From assembly GCA_002082305.1 (NCBI GenBank), contig LSNO01000062.1, positions 1-34,474 of the forward strand: a DNA stretch of 34,474 nt, given 5' to 3'. Origin of the DNA: SAR324 cluster bacterium SAR324-CTD7B (GTDB lineage: Bacteria; SAR324; NAC60-12). The notes beneath the pieces were generated by a model that was not told the origin of the DNA, searched no databases, and saw only the letters and a list, made by a program, of their open reading frames with translations. The position numbers were made by a program, and so were the translations under genes. Shown here in pieces: positions 22,772 to 31,385 of this stretch (its first letter is position 1; each line of letters begins with the position of its first letter).

Positions 22772-25147
22772 TTGTCAGAGAAGATGAGAGTACGTATTCC
22801 AGCAGGCATGTTTCTGGTTTCATCGGCAGCTCTGATGTACGAAATCAGTCTTTCGCGTCTGCTGGCCATTGAACTGTGGAATCATTATGCATTCCTGATC
22901 ATCAGCGGAGCTCTGCTGGGCTACGGTGCGGCCGGGGCTTTTCGTTTGTCCAGCTCCCGTCGCATCCCGCCTCTCCTTCCTGTCCTCTGTTTTTCGCTGC
23001 TTCTGATCCCTCTTTTCCTGCTCAGCAGTCACCTGCCATTCGATCCGGCACTGATGGCGCTGGATCCACGGCACGGAGTCTGGCTGCTGCTGATTTTCCT
23101 GCTGCTGGCGTTCCCTTTTTTTCTGGCGGGACTGACGCTGAACCTGCTGTTGGAAGCATACACCGAACACGCGCATTTTCTTTACGCAAGCGATCTTATC
23201 GGCGCAGCATGCGGATGCGCGGGTTTTTTCCTGACGGCCCCGTGGTTGACGGAAATTGAAGGTCTAGGTATACCCGCGCTTCTGGCAGCATGCAGCAGCC
23301 TCTGCCTGGCTTCGGGAAAGAAACAAAATATACTCGCTTTGGCAACTCTGCTGACCCTGTTCTGCGGTTCATTTTGGCTGGGGAAACTGGAACTCAGAAT
23401 CAGCGACTACAAGAATCTTCCCCATGCTTTACGCTATCCCGGCAGCAAACTGCTGGAAACACAGCGCGATGCTTCCGTACGGATTGACTGGCTGGAAACT
23501 CCGCTGGCCCGCTTTGCACCCGGCTTGAGTCTGGAATTTCGGGGATCGCTTCCGGATCAGCTTGGATTGACGCTGGACGCTGACGGTCTTACCGGTGTTG
23601 CGCCCCTTGTTCCTGATTCACTTGGTTCTTATCTGCGTCACCTTCCGGAGTGGGTACTGTATTTTAAACAATCACCACCGGAAAATGTGCTGGTACTGAA
23701 AACACTTGGGGGGCAGCAGGCGCTAGCTGCAGTTGAAGCCGGTACTTCTTCTGTTCTGGTTCAGACGCCGTACCCGTTGCTGACAGAAAGGCTGGCTGAA
23801 GACAGCCGTTTCCCGCAAATTGAATTTCGGGCCACTGAAGCACGCTCTCTCCTGGCAGAAGACTGTCCGGAACCCTGTCAAAAGCCGGAGCAGAATTTTG
23901 ACAGGATTCTGGTTGCAATCGAAAGCTCTGCCCCGGTCGGCAGCACAGGCATGGATCCATTAAAAACCGATCAGTTGATGAGCCTTGAAGGTATGCAGTC
24001 CCTGCTGAACCGCCTGGCACCCGGCGGTTGGCTGGCTGTGCACCGTTTTCTGCTTCCGCCTCCTCGCGGTGAGATGCGGCTGCTGGCCACCGTTATCACT
24101 GCAATGCGCCGTCAGGGTTGGAAACCGGACCAGAGGCTGGGAGTGTTCCGGACACTCAGTACCTTGATGGTGCTGGTTTCACGGGAAGCCTGGACACCTA
24201 AAGAAAGCAGTCGTTTCCGGGAATTCTGCCTCAGCAGAGGGTTCGCTCCAGTTTATTATCCGGACATGCCTGAAACAGAAATGAATAGTGTAATCCAGCT
24301 GCAGGAACCAGTTTACGCGCAAGGAGTGCGGGAACTGCTGGCTGATACCCCGGCTTTTCATGCAAGTACCCCATTTGACCTGCAACCGGTTACCGATGAC
24401 CGGCCATATTTTGAACTCTTCCTGGACTGGAACAGGCTGGCCGATATTCGAAAGAGTCTCGGCGGCAAGTGGGAAGGTCTGGTTGAAGCCGGCCTGCTTG
24501 TTCCCCTGCTGTTTGCCGCAGTGAGCCTGAGTGCGCTGCTGCTGATTGGCATTCCGATTCTGACCCACCTGCGCAGGATGGAAAACACCATTTCGGTTTT
24601 ACTATATTTTGCCGGTATCGGTTTGGCCTTCATGCTGGTGGAAATCGCATTGCTGGAAAAACTTACACCGTTTCTGGGACAGCCGGTATATTCCTTCGCC
24701 CTGGTGCTCAGTGGACTGCTAACGGCTTCAGGACTCGGTTCTTTCCTCAGCAGTAGGTTCTCGAGAACCGGAATACGATTTTATTTTTTGCTGCTGCTGT
24801 TCGGTTTGTTCTTCTGCTTCCGAAACCTCCCGGACTTGCTCAGGGAATTGTCCGGCGAAGAATGGATTATACGGCTGCTGTGGGCCTGGTTGGTGGTTAG
24901 TGCGAGCGGGCTGCTGATGGGTATTCCTTTCCCGGCAGGACTGAAGCATTTTGCGGTCTTTGGAAAGCATACTGAGGAAAGAAGAATCCGGGTGGCCATG
25001 GCTTGGTGTGCCAACGCCTGCGCTTCAGTGGCGGGAGCGGCCGGCGCAGTATGGATCGCACAGTTGGCCGGACAGTCAATTCTGTTTCTGCTGGGTGCGT
25101 TGGCTTATGGAACCGCGTGGTTGACCCTGGAAATTCGGGGAGGGTGA
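22772..25147 (+). CDS. Large membrane protein with spermidine-synthase-like domain
   Basis: 791 residues, or 787 if ATG at 22784 is used instead of TTG at 22772; neither has a good ribosome site. The N-terminal membrane part (about 10-210) starts SSAALMYEISLSRLLAIELW, typical of spermidine-synthase-like membrane proteins. A soluble middle (about 215-560) corresponds to the Rossmann methyltransferase/aminopropyltransferase region but is worn: VLVLKTLGGQQALAA for the SAM loop, and VQTPYP where the acidic SAM ligand should be. The family mark TDDRPYFELFLDW is present. The C-terminal part (about 575-790) has more helices, including FMLVEIALLEKLTPFLG. No enzymatic role is claimed. Base composition is richer in GC and CTG codons than the flanks. 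Confidence 0.8.
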   Translation: MSEKMRVRIPAGMFLVSSAALMYEISLSRLLAIELWNHYAFLIISGALLGYGAAGAFRLSSSRRIPPLLPVLCFSLLLIPLFLLSSHLPFDPALMALDPRHGVWLLLIFLLLAFPFFLAGLTLNLLLEAYTEHAHFLYASDLIGAACGCAGFFLTAPWLTEIEGLGIPALLAACSSLCLASGKKQNILALATLLTLFCGSFWLGKLELRISDYKNLPHALRYPGSKLLETQRDASVRIDWLETPLARFAPGLSLEFRGSLPDQLGLTLDADGLTGVAPLVPDSLGSYLRHLPEWVLYFKQSPPENVLVLKTLGGQQALAAVEAGTSSVLVQTPYPLLTERLAEDSRFPQIEFRATEARSLLAEDCPEPCQKPEQNFDRILVAIESSAPVGSTGMDPLKTDQLMSLEGMQSLLNRLAPGGWLAVHRFLLPPPRGEMRLLATVITAMRRQGWKPDQRLGVFRTLSTLMVLVSREAWTPKESSRFREFCLSRGFAPVYYPDMPETEMNSVIQLQEPVYAQGVRELLADTPAFHASTPFDLQPVTDDRPYFELFLDWNRLADIRKSLGGKWEGLVEAGLLVPLLFAAVSLSALLLIGIPILTHLRRMENTISVLLYFAGIGLAFMLVEIALLEKLTPFLGQPVYSFALVLSGLLTASGLGSFLSSRFSRTGIRFYFLLLLFGLFFCFRNLPDLLRELSGEEWIIRLLWAWLVVSASGLLMGIPFPAGLKHFAVFGKHTEERRIRVAMAWCANACASVAGAAGAVWIAQLAGQSILFLLGALAYGTAWLTLEIRGG

Positions 25148-25159
25148 AGGAGGGAACGG

Positions 25160-25894
25160 CTATTCCTGTGCCGCTCCGACCATCGGCACAAAACGGACTT
25201 GTCCGTGCTGCGAAGTACGCATTTTGCCCTGTGAGTCTTTCTCTATCAGAGTCATGTTTTGAGAGTAACGCACATTGCCGAGGGGCAGGATCAGCTTACC
25301 GCCGGGTTTTAGCTGGTCGAGCAATGGACGCGGTACATGATTGGCAGCCGCGGTGATGATGACTCTGTCAAAGGGTGCATGCTCATTCCAGCCGTAATAA
25401 CCGTCACCTTGACGCACCTCCACCTTGTAACCAAGTTTTTTCAGCCGAATTTTGACCTCACGGGCAAGGTTCGGTATGATTTCCATGGAATAGGTTTTCA
25501 CTCCCATGGCCGCCAGCACTGCTGCCTGGTAACCCGAACCCGTTCCGATTTCCAGCACCTTCATACCTTTTTCGAGCTCCAGCAGTTGAGACATCCAGGC
25601 CACCACGTAAGGCTGGCTGATGGTTTGTCCCTCGCCTATCGGCAGGGGACGGTCGGCATAAGCCAGTTTGCGAATGTGCTGCGGTACGAATTCGTGGCGC
25701 GGCACCTGTTTCATCGCCTTGAGCACGGCAGGGTTCCAGATTCCCCGCGGTGTGAGGTGCATGTCGATCATCTGCGTTCGTTTGGACACCCAATCAACTG
25801 CCTGTACGGAATTCGAGAGAAGAACAAGTACTGAAAGAAATGCAGAGAAAACAAATAATCTCTTCATCCTGAAATTTTTTATGAAGGTTAACAT
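25160..25894 (-). CDS. pcm: Exported protein-L-isoaspartate O-methyltransferase
   Basis: 244 residues from ATG at 25894, chosen because AGGA lies 6 bases upstream; GTG at 25897 precedes it. The enzyme methylates isoaspartyl residues of aged proteins with SAM. Motifs: LPIGEGQTISQPYVVAWM (substrate and family signature), VLEIGTGSGYQAAVLA (SAM loop) and APFDRVIITAAANHVP. Unusually for a SAM enzyme, residues about 9-31 form a signal peptide (MKRLFVF...NSVQA), so it should work in the periplasm. Pcm forms with signal peptides exist in some proteobacteria; where the SAM comes from is unclear. It is convergent with the 791-residue membrane protein, only 12 bases apart. Confidence 0.93.
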   Translation of the reverse strand: MLTFIKNFRMKRLFVFSAFLSVLVLLSNSVQAVDWVSKRTQMIDMHLTPRGIWNPAVLKAMKQVPRHEFVPQHIRKLAYADRPLPIGEGQTISQPYVVAWMSQLLELEKGMKVLEIGTGSGYQAAVLAAMGVKTYSMEIIPNLAREVKIRLKKLGYKVEVRQGDGYYGWNEHAPFDRVIITAAANHVPRPLLDQLKPGGKLILPLGNVRYSQNMTLIEKDSQGKMRTSQHGQVRFVPMVGAAQE

Positions 25895-26010
25895 CACTTT
25901 TCCTGTTGCAGGATCTAATACATCTATGCTTTCAGGTTTTCTGCCAAAATGGATAACTCGTCTGCATCCTGCTTGTTCAATTCTTGCTGAAAGTGTTTTT
26001 CTTCATGCCT

Positions 26011-26667
26011 TTAATCAACATATTCCTGTTCAAATATCCGGCGGGAGGGCCAATGCAGTCCGCTCAAAACCTGACCCCGAACAGTGTCTATGCAAACCGC
26101 ATGTGCTGATTCAGGCCGGATCATGAACCTTGTATCGAAAAAATGAGCCCGGACGTAACGGTAGCCGTTGTGACCGAATACCTGGAAATATCCGTCACGG
26201 GGAACAGGGTCTTCCCTGTTCCATATCACACTCTGTTCAAGAGGACTTAGTTCAAGGTGGTCTTCAGAAGCAATATCCTCCAGGCTCCAGCGTTTGTGAA
26301 CAGGTGCATGAGTCACAAGCAGTCCGTCTCGGATCAGCAACAAGGGGAGTGATTCGAGGAAATCCTGCAGTATTTCAGGCAGGGAACCCGAGCGCTCCAG
26401 TCCCAAAGAATTCAGGGTTGCATCTCCGCTGTTCATCAGCCAGAGACCAGGCATGTAATTTCCGCTGTCACAGAAATAATCGAGCATCATATGCTCGTGA
26501 TTTCCCAGCAACGCCTTCCCGTGATTCCGGAAAAACTCAAGCACTTCCATGGAGCGCGGCCCGCGGTCAATCATGTCTCCCACCGAAACAGGATCATCGT
26601 CCGGCATCTGCTTCAGCAGTGCCAGCAGAGTCCGGTAATTCCCCTGGATGTCTCCGATCAGGTTCAT
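26011..26667 (-). CDS. ApaH-like PPP-family phosphatase
   Basis: 218 residues. The PPP metallophosphatase motifs are in order: GDIQGNY (5-11, Gln in place of the usual His, as also found in some ApaH proteins), GDMIDRGP (30-37), LLGNHEHM (54-61), LLVTHAPVHKRW and QVFGHNGY. Symmetrical Ap4A hydrolase (ApaH, about 270-280 residues) is the nearest well-known member, but this protein is shorter, so it could hydrolyse dinucleoside polyphosphates or act on phosphoproteins. No signal peptide. It precedes pcm on the same strand by 116 bases and shares its higher GC. The start has no visible ribosome site. Confidence 0.85.
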   Translation of the reverse strand: MNLIGDIQGNYRTLLALLKQMPDDDPVSVGDMIDRGPRSMEVLEFFRNHGKALLGNHEHMMLDYFCDSGNYMPGLWLMNSGDATLNSLGLERSGSLPEILQDFLESLPLLLIRDGLLVTHAPVHKRWSLEDIASEDHLELSPLEQSVIWNREDPVPRDGYFQVFGHNGYRYVRAHFFDTRFMIRPESAHAVCIDTVRGQVLSGLHWPSRRIFEQEYVD

Positions 26668-26731
26668 TTATTATTTTGGTCAGGATGCAGTTAAACGAAA
26701 TCACCGGCTGCATCGAAAATCAATTTACTTC

Positions 26732-26759
26732 TTGACAAGATGAACCAATAATATATAAC
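26732..26759 (+). promoter_or_regulatory. Sigma-70-type promoter for the AhpD-like gene
   Basis: TTGACA (26732-26737), a perfect -35, is followed after 16 bases by TATAAC (26754-26759), a near-perfect -10. It lies about 107 bases before the AhpD-like ATG, in the gap between divergent genes, leaving a long untranslated leader. It is the best housekeeping promoter match seen in the window apart from groESL. Confidence 0.65.
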
Positions 26760-26865
26760 TTCAACCAGATAAATGCGAGGAAGAATTTTAAGGAAACGAT
26801 TTAAAATCTCTGATGTAATCCAAAAAAAACGATCAACAACAAACTATAAAAAGAAAGGCACCATA

Positions 26866-27447
26866 ATGTCAGCTAAAACAATCAGCCGCTTCCCGGTTCC
26901 CGAACTTAAAGAATTGCCGGAAGACATCCGGGAAAGGATCCTGGCAGTACAGGAAAAGTCCGGATTTGTTCCAAATGTTTTTCTGGTACTTGCTCATCGT
27001 CCGGATGAGTTCAGAGCTTTTTTTGCATATCATGATGCCTTGATGGAAAAAGAGGGAGGACTGACGAAGGGCGAGCGCGAAATGATTGTTGTTGCAACTT
27101 CTGGTGTCAATCAATGTATTTACTGTGTCGTAGCACACGGTGCAATTTTAAGAATTCGAGAGAAAAACCCGCATCTAGCAGACCAGATTGCAACTAATTA
27201 CCGCAAGGCTGACATCACTCCAAGGCAAAAAGCAATGCTTGATTTTGCAGTCAAAGTTTCAATAGAGTCAAGTGATCTGGACGAATCTGATTTTGAGGAA
27301 ATGCGTCAACACGGTTTTTCTGATGATGACATTTGGGACACGGGTGCAATTTCAGCTTTTTTTTCCTTATCCAATCGAATGGCAGATTTAACTAACATGC
27401 GGGCAAATGATGAGTTTTACCTCCTGGGACGTATTCCAAAAAAATAG
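26866..27447 (+). CDS. AhpD-like peroxidase-related (carboxymuconolactone decarboxylase fold) protein
   Basis: 193 residues from ATG at 26866, preceded by AAAGAAAGG; upstream in-frame codons to 26773 are AT-rich and unlike the family. Matches the all-helical AhpD/CMD group called peroxidase-related enzymes. The active-site motif is CIYCVVAH (Cys84, Cys87, His91), a CxxC-x3-H redox centre used for peroxide reduction with thiol partners. Start segment ISRFPVPELKELPEDIRERI and the VPNVFLVLAHRPDEFRAFF stretch are typical. The PQQ-type dehydrogenase follows 31 bases later, so the two probably share the promoter at 26732. Confidence 0.9.
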   Translation: MSAKTISRFPVPELKELPEDIRERILAVQEKSGFVPNVFLVLAHRPDEFRAFFAYHDALMEKEGGLTKGEREMIVVATSGVNQCIYCVVAHGAILRIREKNPHLADQIATNYRKADITPRQKAMLDFAVKVSIESSDLDESDFEEMRQHGFSDDDIWDTGAISAFFSLSNRMADLTNMRANDEFYLLGRIPKK

Positions 27448-27478
27448 CCGGAAAAGCTCCTGCATAAGTACGCCTGAT

Positions 27479-28624
27479 ATGGAAAATAACAAATTTCTTC
27501 GTTTGGCGAAAAAGATTCTGTGGCTGTTTTTTGCATTCTTCTGGATGATTCAAACGGCATCCGGTGAAACAATTTTGCAGACAAGCAGAGGTGGCGTAAC
27601 ATTCCAGATAAAGACAATCGCAAAAGGACTCGGAGTTCCGTGGGGCATGGTCTTTATCAGTCCGGATCAAATCTTATTTACCGAACGTAACGGGAAGATT
27701 GGAATTCTTGCTCCTGCAAGCGGAAAAATAATCCGTATTAGCGGCGGACCGAAAGTAATGCATTCCGGACAGGGAGGCTTGTTGGATGTTGCGGTTCCTC
27801 CGGATTTTAAACAGGGAGGCTGGATTTATTTTACCTACAGCAAAGAACAGAAAGGCAAGGGAGTTACCGCACTGGCACGAGCCAGAAGAAAAGGCAACCG
27901 TCTTGTAGCATTAGAGGACCTGCTTGTAACACGTTCTGCAAGCAGCACCGGAAGACATTTCGGGAGCCGCATTGCATTTGATGGAGCAGGGCATCTATTT
28001 TTTTCAGTTGGTGACCGAGGTGTACGTCCCAATGCTCAGAATTTGTCCACACATGCCGGTTCAATTCTGCGTTTGGACTTGAACGGCAATGTGCCTGAAG
28101 ACAATCCATTTGTGCATCAAACGGGCGCATTGCCGGAAATCTGGAGTTATGGACACCGCAATCCACAGGGAATGTTCTATGACAAAAATCAGCAGCGTCT
28201 CTGGTCAATTGAGCACGGTCCCCGCGGAGGAGATGAAATCAATCTAATCCTGCCGGGATTAAACTACGGCTGGCCGATAATTTCCTATGGAAAGGAATAC
28301 TGGAACCCTTTTCCAGTAGGAGAAGGAACTGAAAAAGAAGGCATGGAACAGCCGGTCAAATTCTATGTTCCATCCATTGCCCCCGGAAGTTTGCTTGTCT
28401 ATTCCGGGAAAGCCTTTCCGGACTGGAAGGGAAATTTGTTTGCAGGCGCCTTAAAGTTGACACATCTGAATCGTGTGGAAATTGATAACACCGGAAGGGC
28501 AATTACCGAAGAACGACTTCTGGTGGGGCTCAGAGAACGCATACGTGCTTTAGCCGAAAGTCCGGAAGGTTGGCTTTATCTGTCAACTGACAGCGGAAAA
28601 ATCCTGAGAATCAGGCCGCAATAA
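27479..28624 (+). CDS. Exported PQQ-type aldose/sorbosone dehydrogenase
   Basis: 381 residues from ATG at 27479; the start was chosen because it gives a normal signal peptide (basic KFLRLAKK, hydrophobic LWLFFAFFWMI, cleavage near TASGE). Belongs to the soluble glucose/sorbosone dehydrogenase beta-propeller family (YliI type), which oxidises sugars with PQQ in the periplasm. Active-site features: GLGVPWGMVF at the first blade, TGRHFGSRIAFD (His160, the general base), FFSVGDRG, IWSYGHRNPQGM (Arg227), IEHGPRGGDEIN and GLNYGWP. No PQQ synthesis genes are in the window. Confidence 0.93.
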   Translation: MENNKFLRLAKKILWLFFAFFWMIQTASGETILQTSRGGVTFQIKTIAKGLGVPWGMVFISPDQILFTERNGKIGILAPASGKIIRISGGPKVMHSGQGGLLDVAVPPDFKQGGWIYFTYSKEQKGKGVTALARARRKGNRLVALEDLLVTRSASSTGRHFGSRIAFDGAGHLFFSVGDRGVRPNAQNLSTHAGSILRLDLNGNVPEDNPFVHQTGALPEIWSYGHRNPQGMFYDKNQQRLWSIEHGPRGGDEINLILPGLNYGWPIISYGKEYWNPFPVGEGTEKEGMEQPVKFYVPSIAPGSLLVYSGKAFPDWKGNLFAGALKLTHLNRVEIDNTGRAITEERLLVGLRERIRALAESPEGWLYLSTDSGKILRIRPQ

Positions 28625-28756
28625 AAATCAATGATTGTAGAATGTTTGTTTAAAAACCTGAAAAGACAAACAAATGCGGCATTATTATTTTACGGTTTAA
28701 ACAGAAAAAGTTTTTAATTAATGTCAGTAGAATCTGAGTAGATAAAAAGAGGTTAT

Positions 28757-29473
28757 GTGAAAAAAGCAGTCATCATCGGAGTTGGAACAGAACAGGGACT
28801 TGGAGCTCAACTGGCTAAACGTTTTGCCTCGGAAGGACTTCATGTTTTTGTCGCCAGCAGAACTCAGTCCAGACTTGATGCGCTGACAGTTGAAATTGAA
28901 CAAGCAGGAGGTAAGGCAACTGCTGTTTGCGCGGATGCAACCAACGAAGAGCAAGTGATTAAGCTTTTTGAAAAAGCAGGCAGCGGGCTGGACTTGGCAA
29001 TCTATAATACCGGCAACAATTATCCAGGTCAAATCATCGATATGGATGCAGAATATTTCAAGAAGAGCTGGAAATCATGCTGCTTTGGAGGTTTTCTTTT
29101 TGGCCGGGAGGCTGTCCGTCACATGGTCAAGTCCGGTAGGGGGACTCTGCTATTCACTGGTGCAAGCGCTTCACTGCGTGGACGCGCCAATTTCGGTGCC
29201 TTTAATTCAGCAAAGGCAGGATTGCGCACACTTGCTCAGGCGATGGCCAAGGAATATGGTCCGAAGGGAATTCATGTAGGGCATGTTGTAATTGACGGTG
29301 CCATAGCCGGAGACAAGATTATGCGTCATCTGCCTGAACTTGCTAAAAAACTAGGAGAAGACGGTATGATAAATCTCGAAGGTATTGTTGAAAGCTATGT
29401 TCATCTTTATCGTCAATCAGCGGGAGCATGGACATTTGAACTCGATCTTCGTACCTCCATAGAAAAGTGGTAA
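28757..29473 (+). CDS. SDR-family protein with Phe at the catalytic Tyr position
   Basis: 238 residues, GTG start supported by AGAGG 5 bases upstream; the ATG two bases earlier runs straight into TGA. A Rossmann-fold short-chain dehydrogenase: cofactor loop IGVGTEQGLGAQLA, ASR at the end of the second strand (NADP preference likely), TGASASL with Ser137, and then FNSAKAGLR, where Phe149 stands at the place of the catalytic Tyr ahead of Lys153. The tail includes AKEYGPKGIHVGHVVIDGAI, which I know from a subgroup of SDRs that often has Phe here. The reaction is unknown; it may bind without classic reduction. A small secreted-protein gene begins 1 base after the stop. Confidence 0.88.
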   Translation: MKKAVIIGVGTEQGLGAQLAKRFASEGLHVFVASRTQSRLDALTVEIEQAGGKATAVCADATNEEQVIKLFEKAGSGLDLAIYNTGNNYPGQIIDMDAEYFKKSWKSCCFGGFLFGREAVRHMVKSGRGTLLFTGASASLRGRANFGAFNSAKAGLRTLAQAMAKEYGPKGIHVGHVVIDGAIAGDKIMRHLPELAKKLGEDGMINLEGIVESYVHLYRQSAGAWTFELDLRTSIEKW

Positions 29474-29474
29474 A

Positions 29475-29810
29475 ATGAAAAATCTTTTCCTGAGTGCCAC
29501 CGTTTTCTTGCTGGTTTTTAACTGGACTGGGATGCATCAAATTTTTGCAAACGATTCCAAAGAAATTCAAAATGTATTGGAACTTAAACGGCAGGGATGG
29601 GAAGTCATCGAAAAACAAAGCCGTGTGGAATCCCGTCCGGGACTGAAACCTTACCAGAACCTGAAACGAGAAGTTCAGGTGGTTAAATATCGGCTAAGCA
29701 AAAACGAGCAGTTTTATTTCTGTCTTGTTGAATACGACAGCCAGTTGGATACCATCAGAGAATCCTGTGCTGACAGTGAAAAGGAGGCGAGAGAGCACCT
29801 TGGCCGATAG
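29475..29810 (+). CDS. Small exported protein of unknown function
   Basis: 111 residues, no family recognised. The signal peptide is clear (MKNLFLSATVFLLVFNW, cleavage near IFAND), so it is periplasmic or secreted. The mature part is charged, with VLELKRQGWEVIEKQSRVE and a VVKYRLSKNEQFYFCLVEYD strand pair. Two cysteines (in YFCLVEY and RESCADSE) could pair in the periplasm. It follows the SDR gene by one base, so translation is probably linked. It converges on ivd with only 16 bases between the stops. Confidence 0.75.
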   Translation: MKNLFLSATVFLLVFNWTGMHQIFANDSKEIQNVLELKRQGWEVIEKQSRVESRPGLKPYQNLKREVQVVKYRLSKNEQFYFCLVEYDSQLDTIRESCADSEKEAREHLGR

Positions 29811-29826
29811 AGTGGTCAGGACGGCA

Positions 29827-30990
29827 TCAGGTAGCAGTCTCATCAAAAAGTTCACGCCCAATCAGCATCCGCCGAATTTCGTTGGTACCTGCTCCAATAT
29901 CATAAAGTTTAGCATCACGCAGCAGCCGTCCAGCCGGATAATCATTTATGTAGCCGTTTCCCCCTAAAGCCTGAATTGCTTCCAGTGAAACTTTTACTGC
30001 ATTTTCTGATGCGAATAATAAGCAGGAAGCGGTATCTCTGCGTGAAACCTGGTTATTTGCGCAATTTTCTGCAATGCGATAACAAAAAGCTCTGGCAGAT
30101 TGCAGTGAAGTATACATATCCGCAAGCTTTCCCTGCATAAGTTCAAAAGTGCCAATCGGCCGATCAAACTGCCAGCGTTCATGGACGTAAGGCAACACCA
30201 AATCCATTGCTGCCTGCATGATTCCAAGTGGTCCTCCGGAAAGCACAATCCTTTCTAAATTTAGTCCACTCATCAGTACCTTTACTCCATGATTGACCCC
30301 ATGGATTATGTTTTCGTTTGGAATTTCACAATCTTCAAAAACAAGTTCACATGTATTGGAACCGCGCATACCGAGTTTGTCCAATTTCTGAGCCGTTGAA
30401 AAACCTTTCATTTCTTTTTCAACGATGAAAGCGGTCATTGCTTTTGATCCCTGATCTTTAGGAGCAGTGCGCATGTAAACAATCAGCACATTGGCGTCAG
30501 GACCATTGGTGATCCACATTTTTGAACCATTGGCGATCCAGTAGTTACCATGCTTTTCTGCATGACAAGCCATTGAACCTACTACATCCGAACCTGCTCC
30601 GGATTCAGACATGGCCAGCGCACCGACATTTTCACCGGTGCAAAGTTTTGGTAGATATTTTTTCTTTTGCGCGTCACTGCCGTTCAGTTTAAGTTGATTT
30701 ACACACAAATTCGAGTGTGCTCCATAGGACAAGCCGACCGAAGCAGATGCTCTTGAGATTTCCTCTACTGCAACCAAATGAGCTAAATAAGACATTCCGG
30801 AGCCTCCATACTCTTCCGGAACAGTAATACCCAGGAGTCCCAGTTCGCCAAGCTCCTTCCACAAATGCTGAGGGAATTCATTGTTGCGGTCTATTTCATC
30901 AGCAATCGGTGCAATGCGTTTTTCAGCAAATTGCCGGACTGTTTCCCGCAGCAGATCTACTTCTTCATTAAGTTGAATATCCCAGTTCAT
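29827..30990 (-). CDS. ivd: Isovaleryl-CoA dehydrogenase
   Basis: 387 residues. FAD enzyme that oxidises isovaleryl-CoA to 3-methylcrotonyl-CoA in leucine breakdown. The general acyl-CoA dehydrogenase marks are [13 protein letters not shown] and [20 protein letters not shown]. The branch is set by [21 protein letters not shown], where Glu246 is the catalytic base placed as in human IVD (LDLER), while the usual late Glu position of other members reads GAGTNE (Gly). Its ATG overlaps the hisI stop (ATGA), so it is translated with lysS-hisI. The next leucine-pathway genes (3-methylcrotonyl-CoA carboxylase, hydratase) are not in the window. Confidence 0.94.
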   Translation of the reverse strand: MNWDIQLNEEVDLLRETVRQFAEKRIAPIADEIDRNNEFPQHLWKELGELGLLGITVPEEYGGSGMSYLAHLVAVEEISRASASVGLSYGAHSNLCVNQLKLNGSDAQKKKYLPKLCTGENVGALAMSESGAGSDVVGSMACHAEKHGNYWIANGSKMWITNGPDANVLIVYMRTAPKDQGSKAMTAFIVEKEMKGFSTAQKLDKLGMRGSNTCELVFEDCEIPNENIIHGVNHGVKVLMSGLNLERIVLSGGPLGIMQAAMDLVLPYVHERWQFDRPIGTFELMQGKLADMYTSLQSARAFCYRIAENCANNQVSRRDTASCLLFASENAVKVSLEAIQALGGNGYINDYPAGRLLRDAKLYDIGAGTNEIRRMLIGRELFDETAT

Positions 30991-31376
30991 TTTGATTTAA
31001 CTGTCGTTTCGTTTTTCAATTCCCGGAAAAAGCAGTTCGGCGCACCTGTATGACACGCAGGTCCGGATTGATGGACTTTGTAAAGCAGAGTATCATTATC
31101 ACAATCCACCAGCACTTCCACAATTTTCTGCAAATGACCAGAACTCTCACCTTTTTTCCAAAGCACATCACGTGATCGTGACCAGTAGTGTGCATAACCA
31201 GTTTCCTGCGTTTTTTGCACTGCTTCCCGGTTGGCGTAAGCCAGCATCAAAACTGCTCCGGAACTTTCATCTTGTGCAATCACAGGAAGCAGCCCGTTCA
31301 ATTTTTCAAAATCTAAATCTGCAGCAGAAAGTTTGGCTTCAGGAGTTTTTAGCTTTTCGGACATATTTTTTGACAT
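30987..31376 (-). CDS. hisI: Phosphoribosyl-AMP cyclohydrolase (HisI)
   Basis: 129 residues. Opens the adenine ring of phosphoribosyl-AMP in histidine synthesis, in the cytoplasm. Family marks: [32 protein letters not shown], the metal-binding VDCDNDT, and the C-terminal SGPACHTG with Cys and His ligands. It is a HisI-only form, without the fused HisE domain. There may be 10-15 extra residues at the N-terminus. It lies 9 bases after lysS and overlaps ivd by 4 bases, so it forms one transcript with genes outside its pathway. Confidence 0.95.
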   Translation of the reverse strand: MSKNMSEKLKTPEAKLSAADLDFEKLNGLLPVIAQDESSGAVLMLAYANREAVQKTQETGYAHYWSRSRDVLWKKGESSGHLQKIVEVLVDCDNDTLLYKVHQSGPACHTGAPNCFFRELKNETTVKSK

Positions 31377-31385
31377 TATGTCTCC

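Noticed and set aside
23664..24020. Several long antisense frames across the 791-codon gene
   Set aside because: High GC lengthens chance frames; products are Gln/Arg/Pro-rich without domains.
25668..26126. 152-codon plus-strand frame between pcm and the ApaH-like gene
   Set aside because: Overlaps both minus-strand genes, with no ribosome site or family match; only about 116 bases are truly intergenic.
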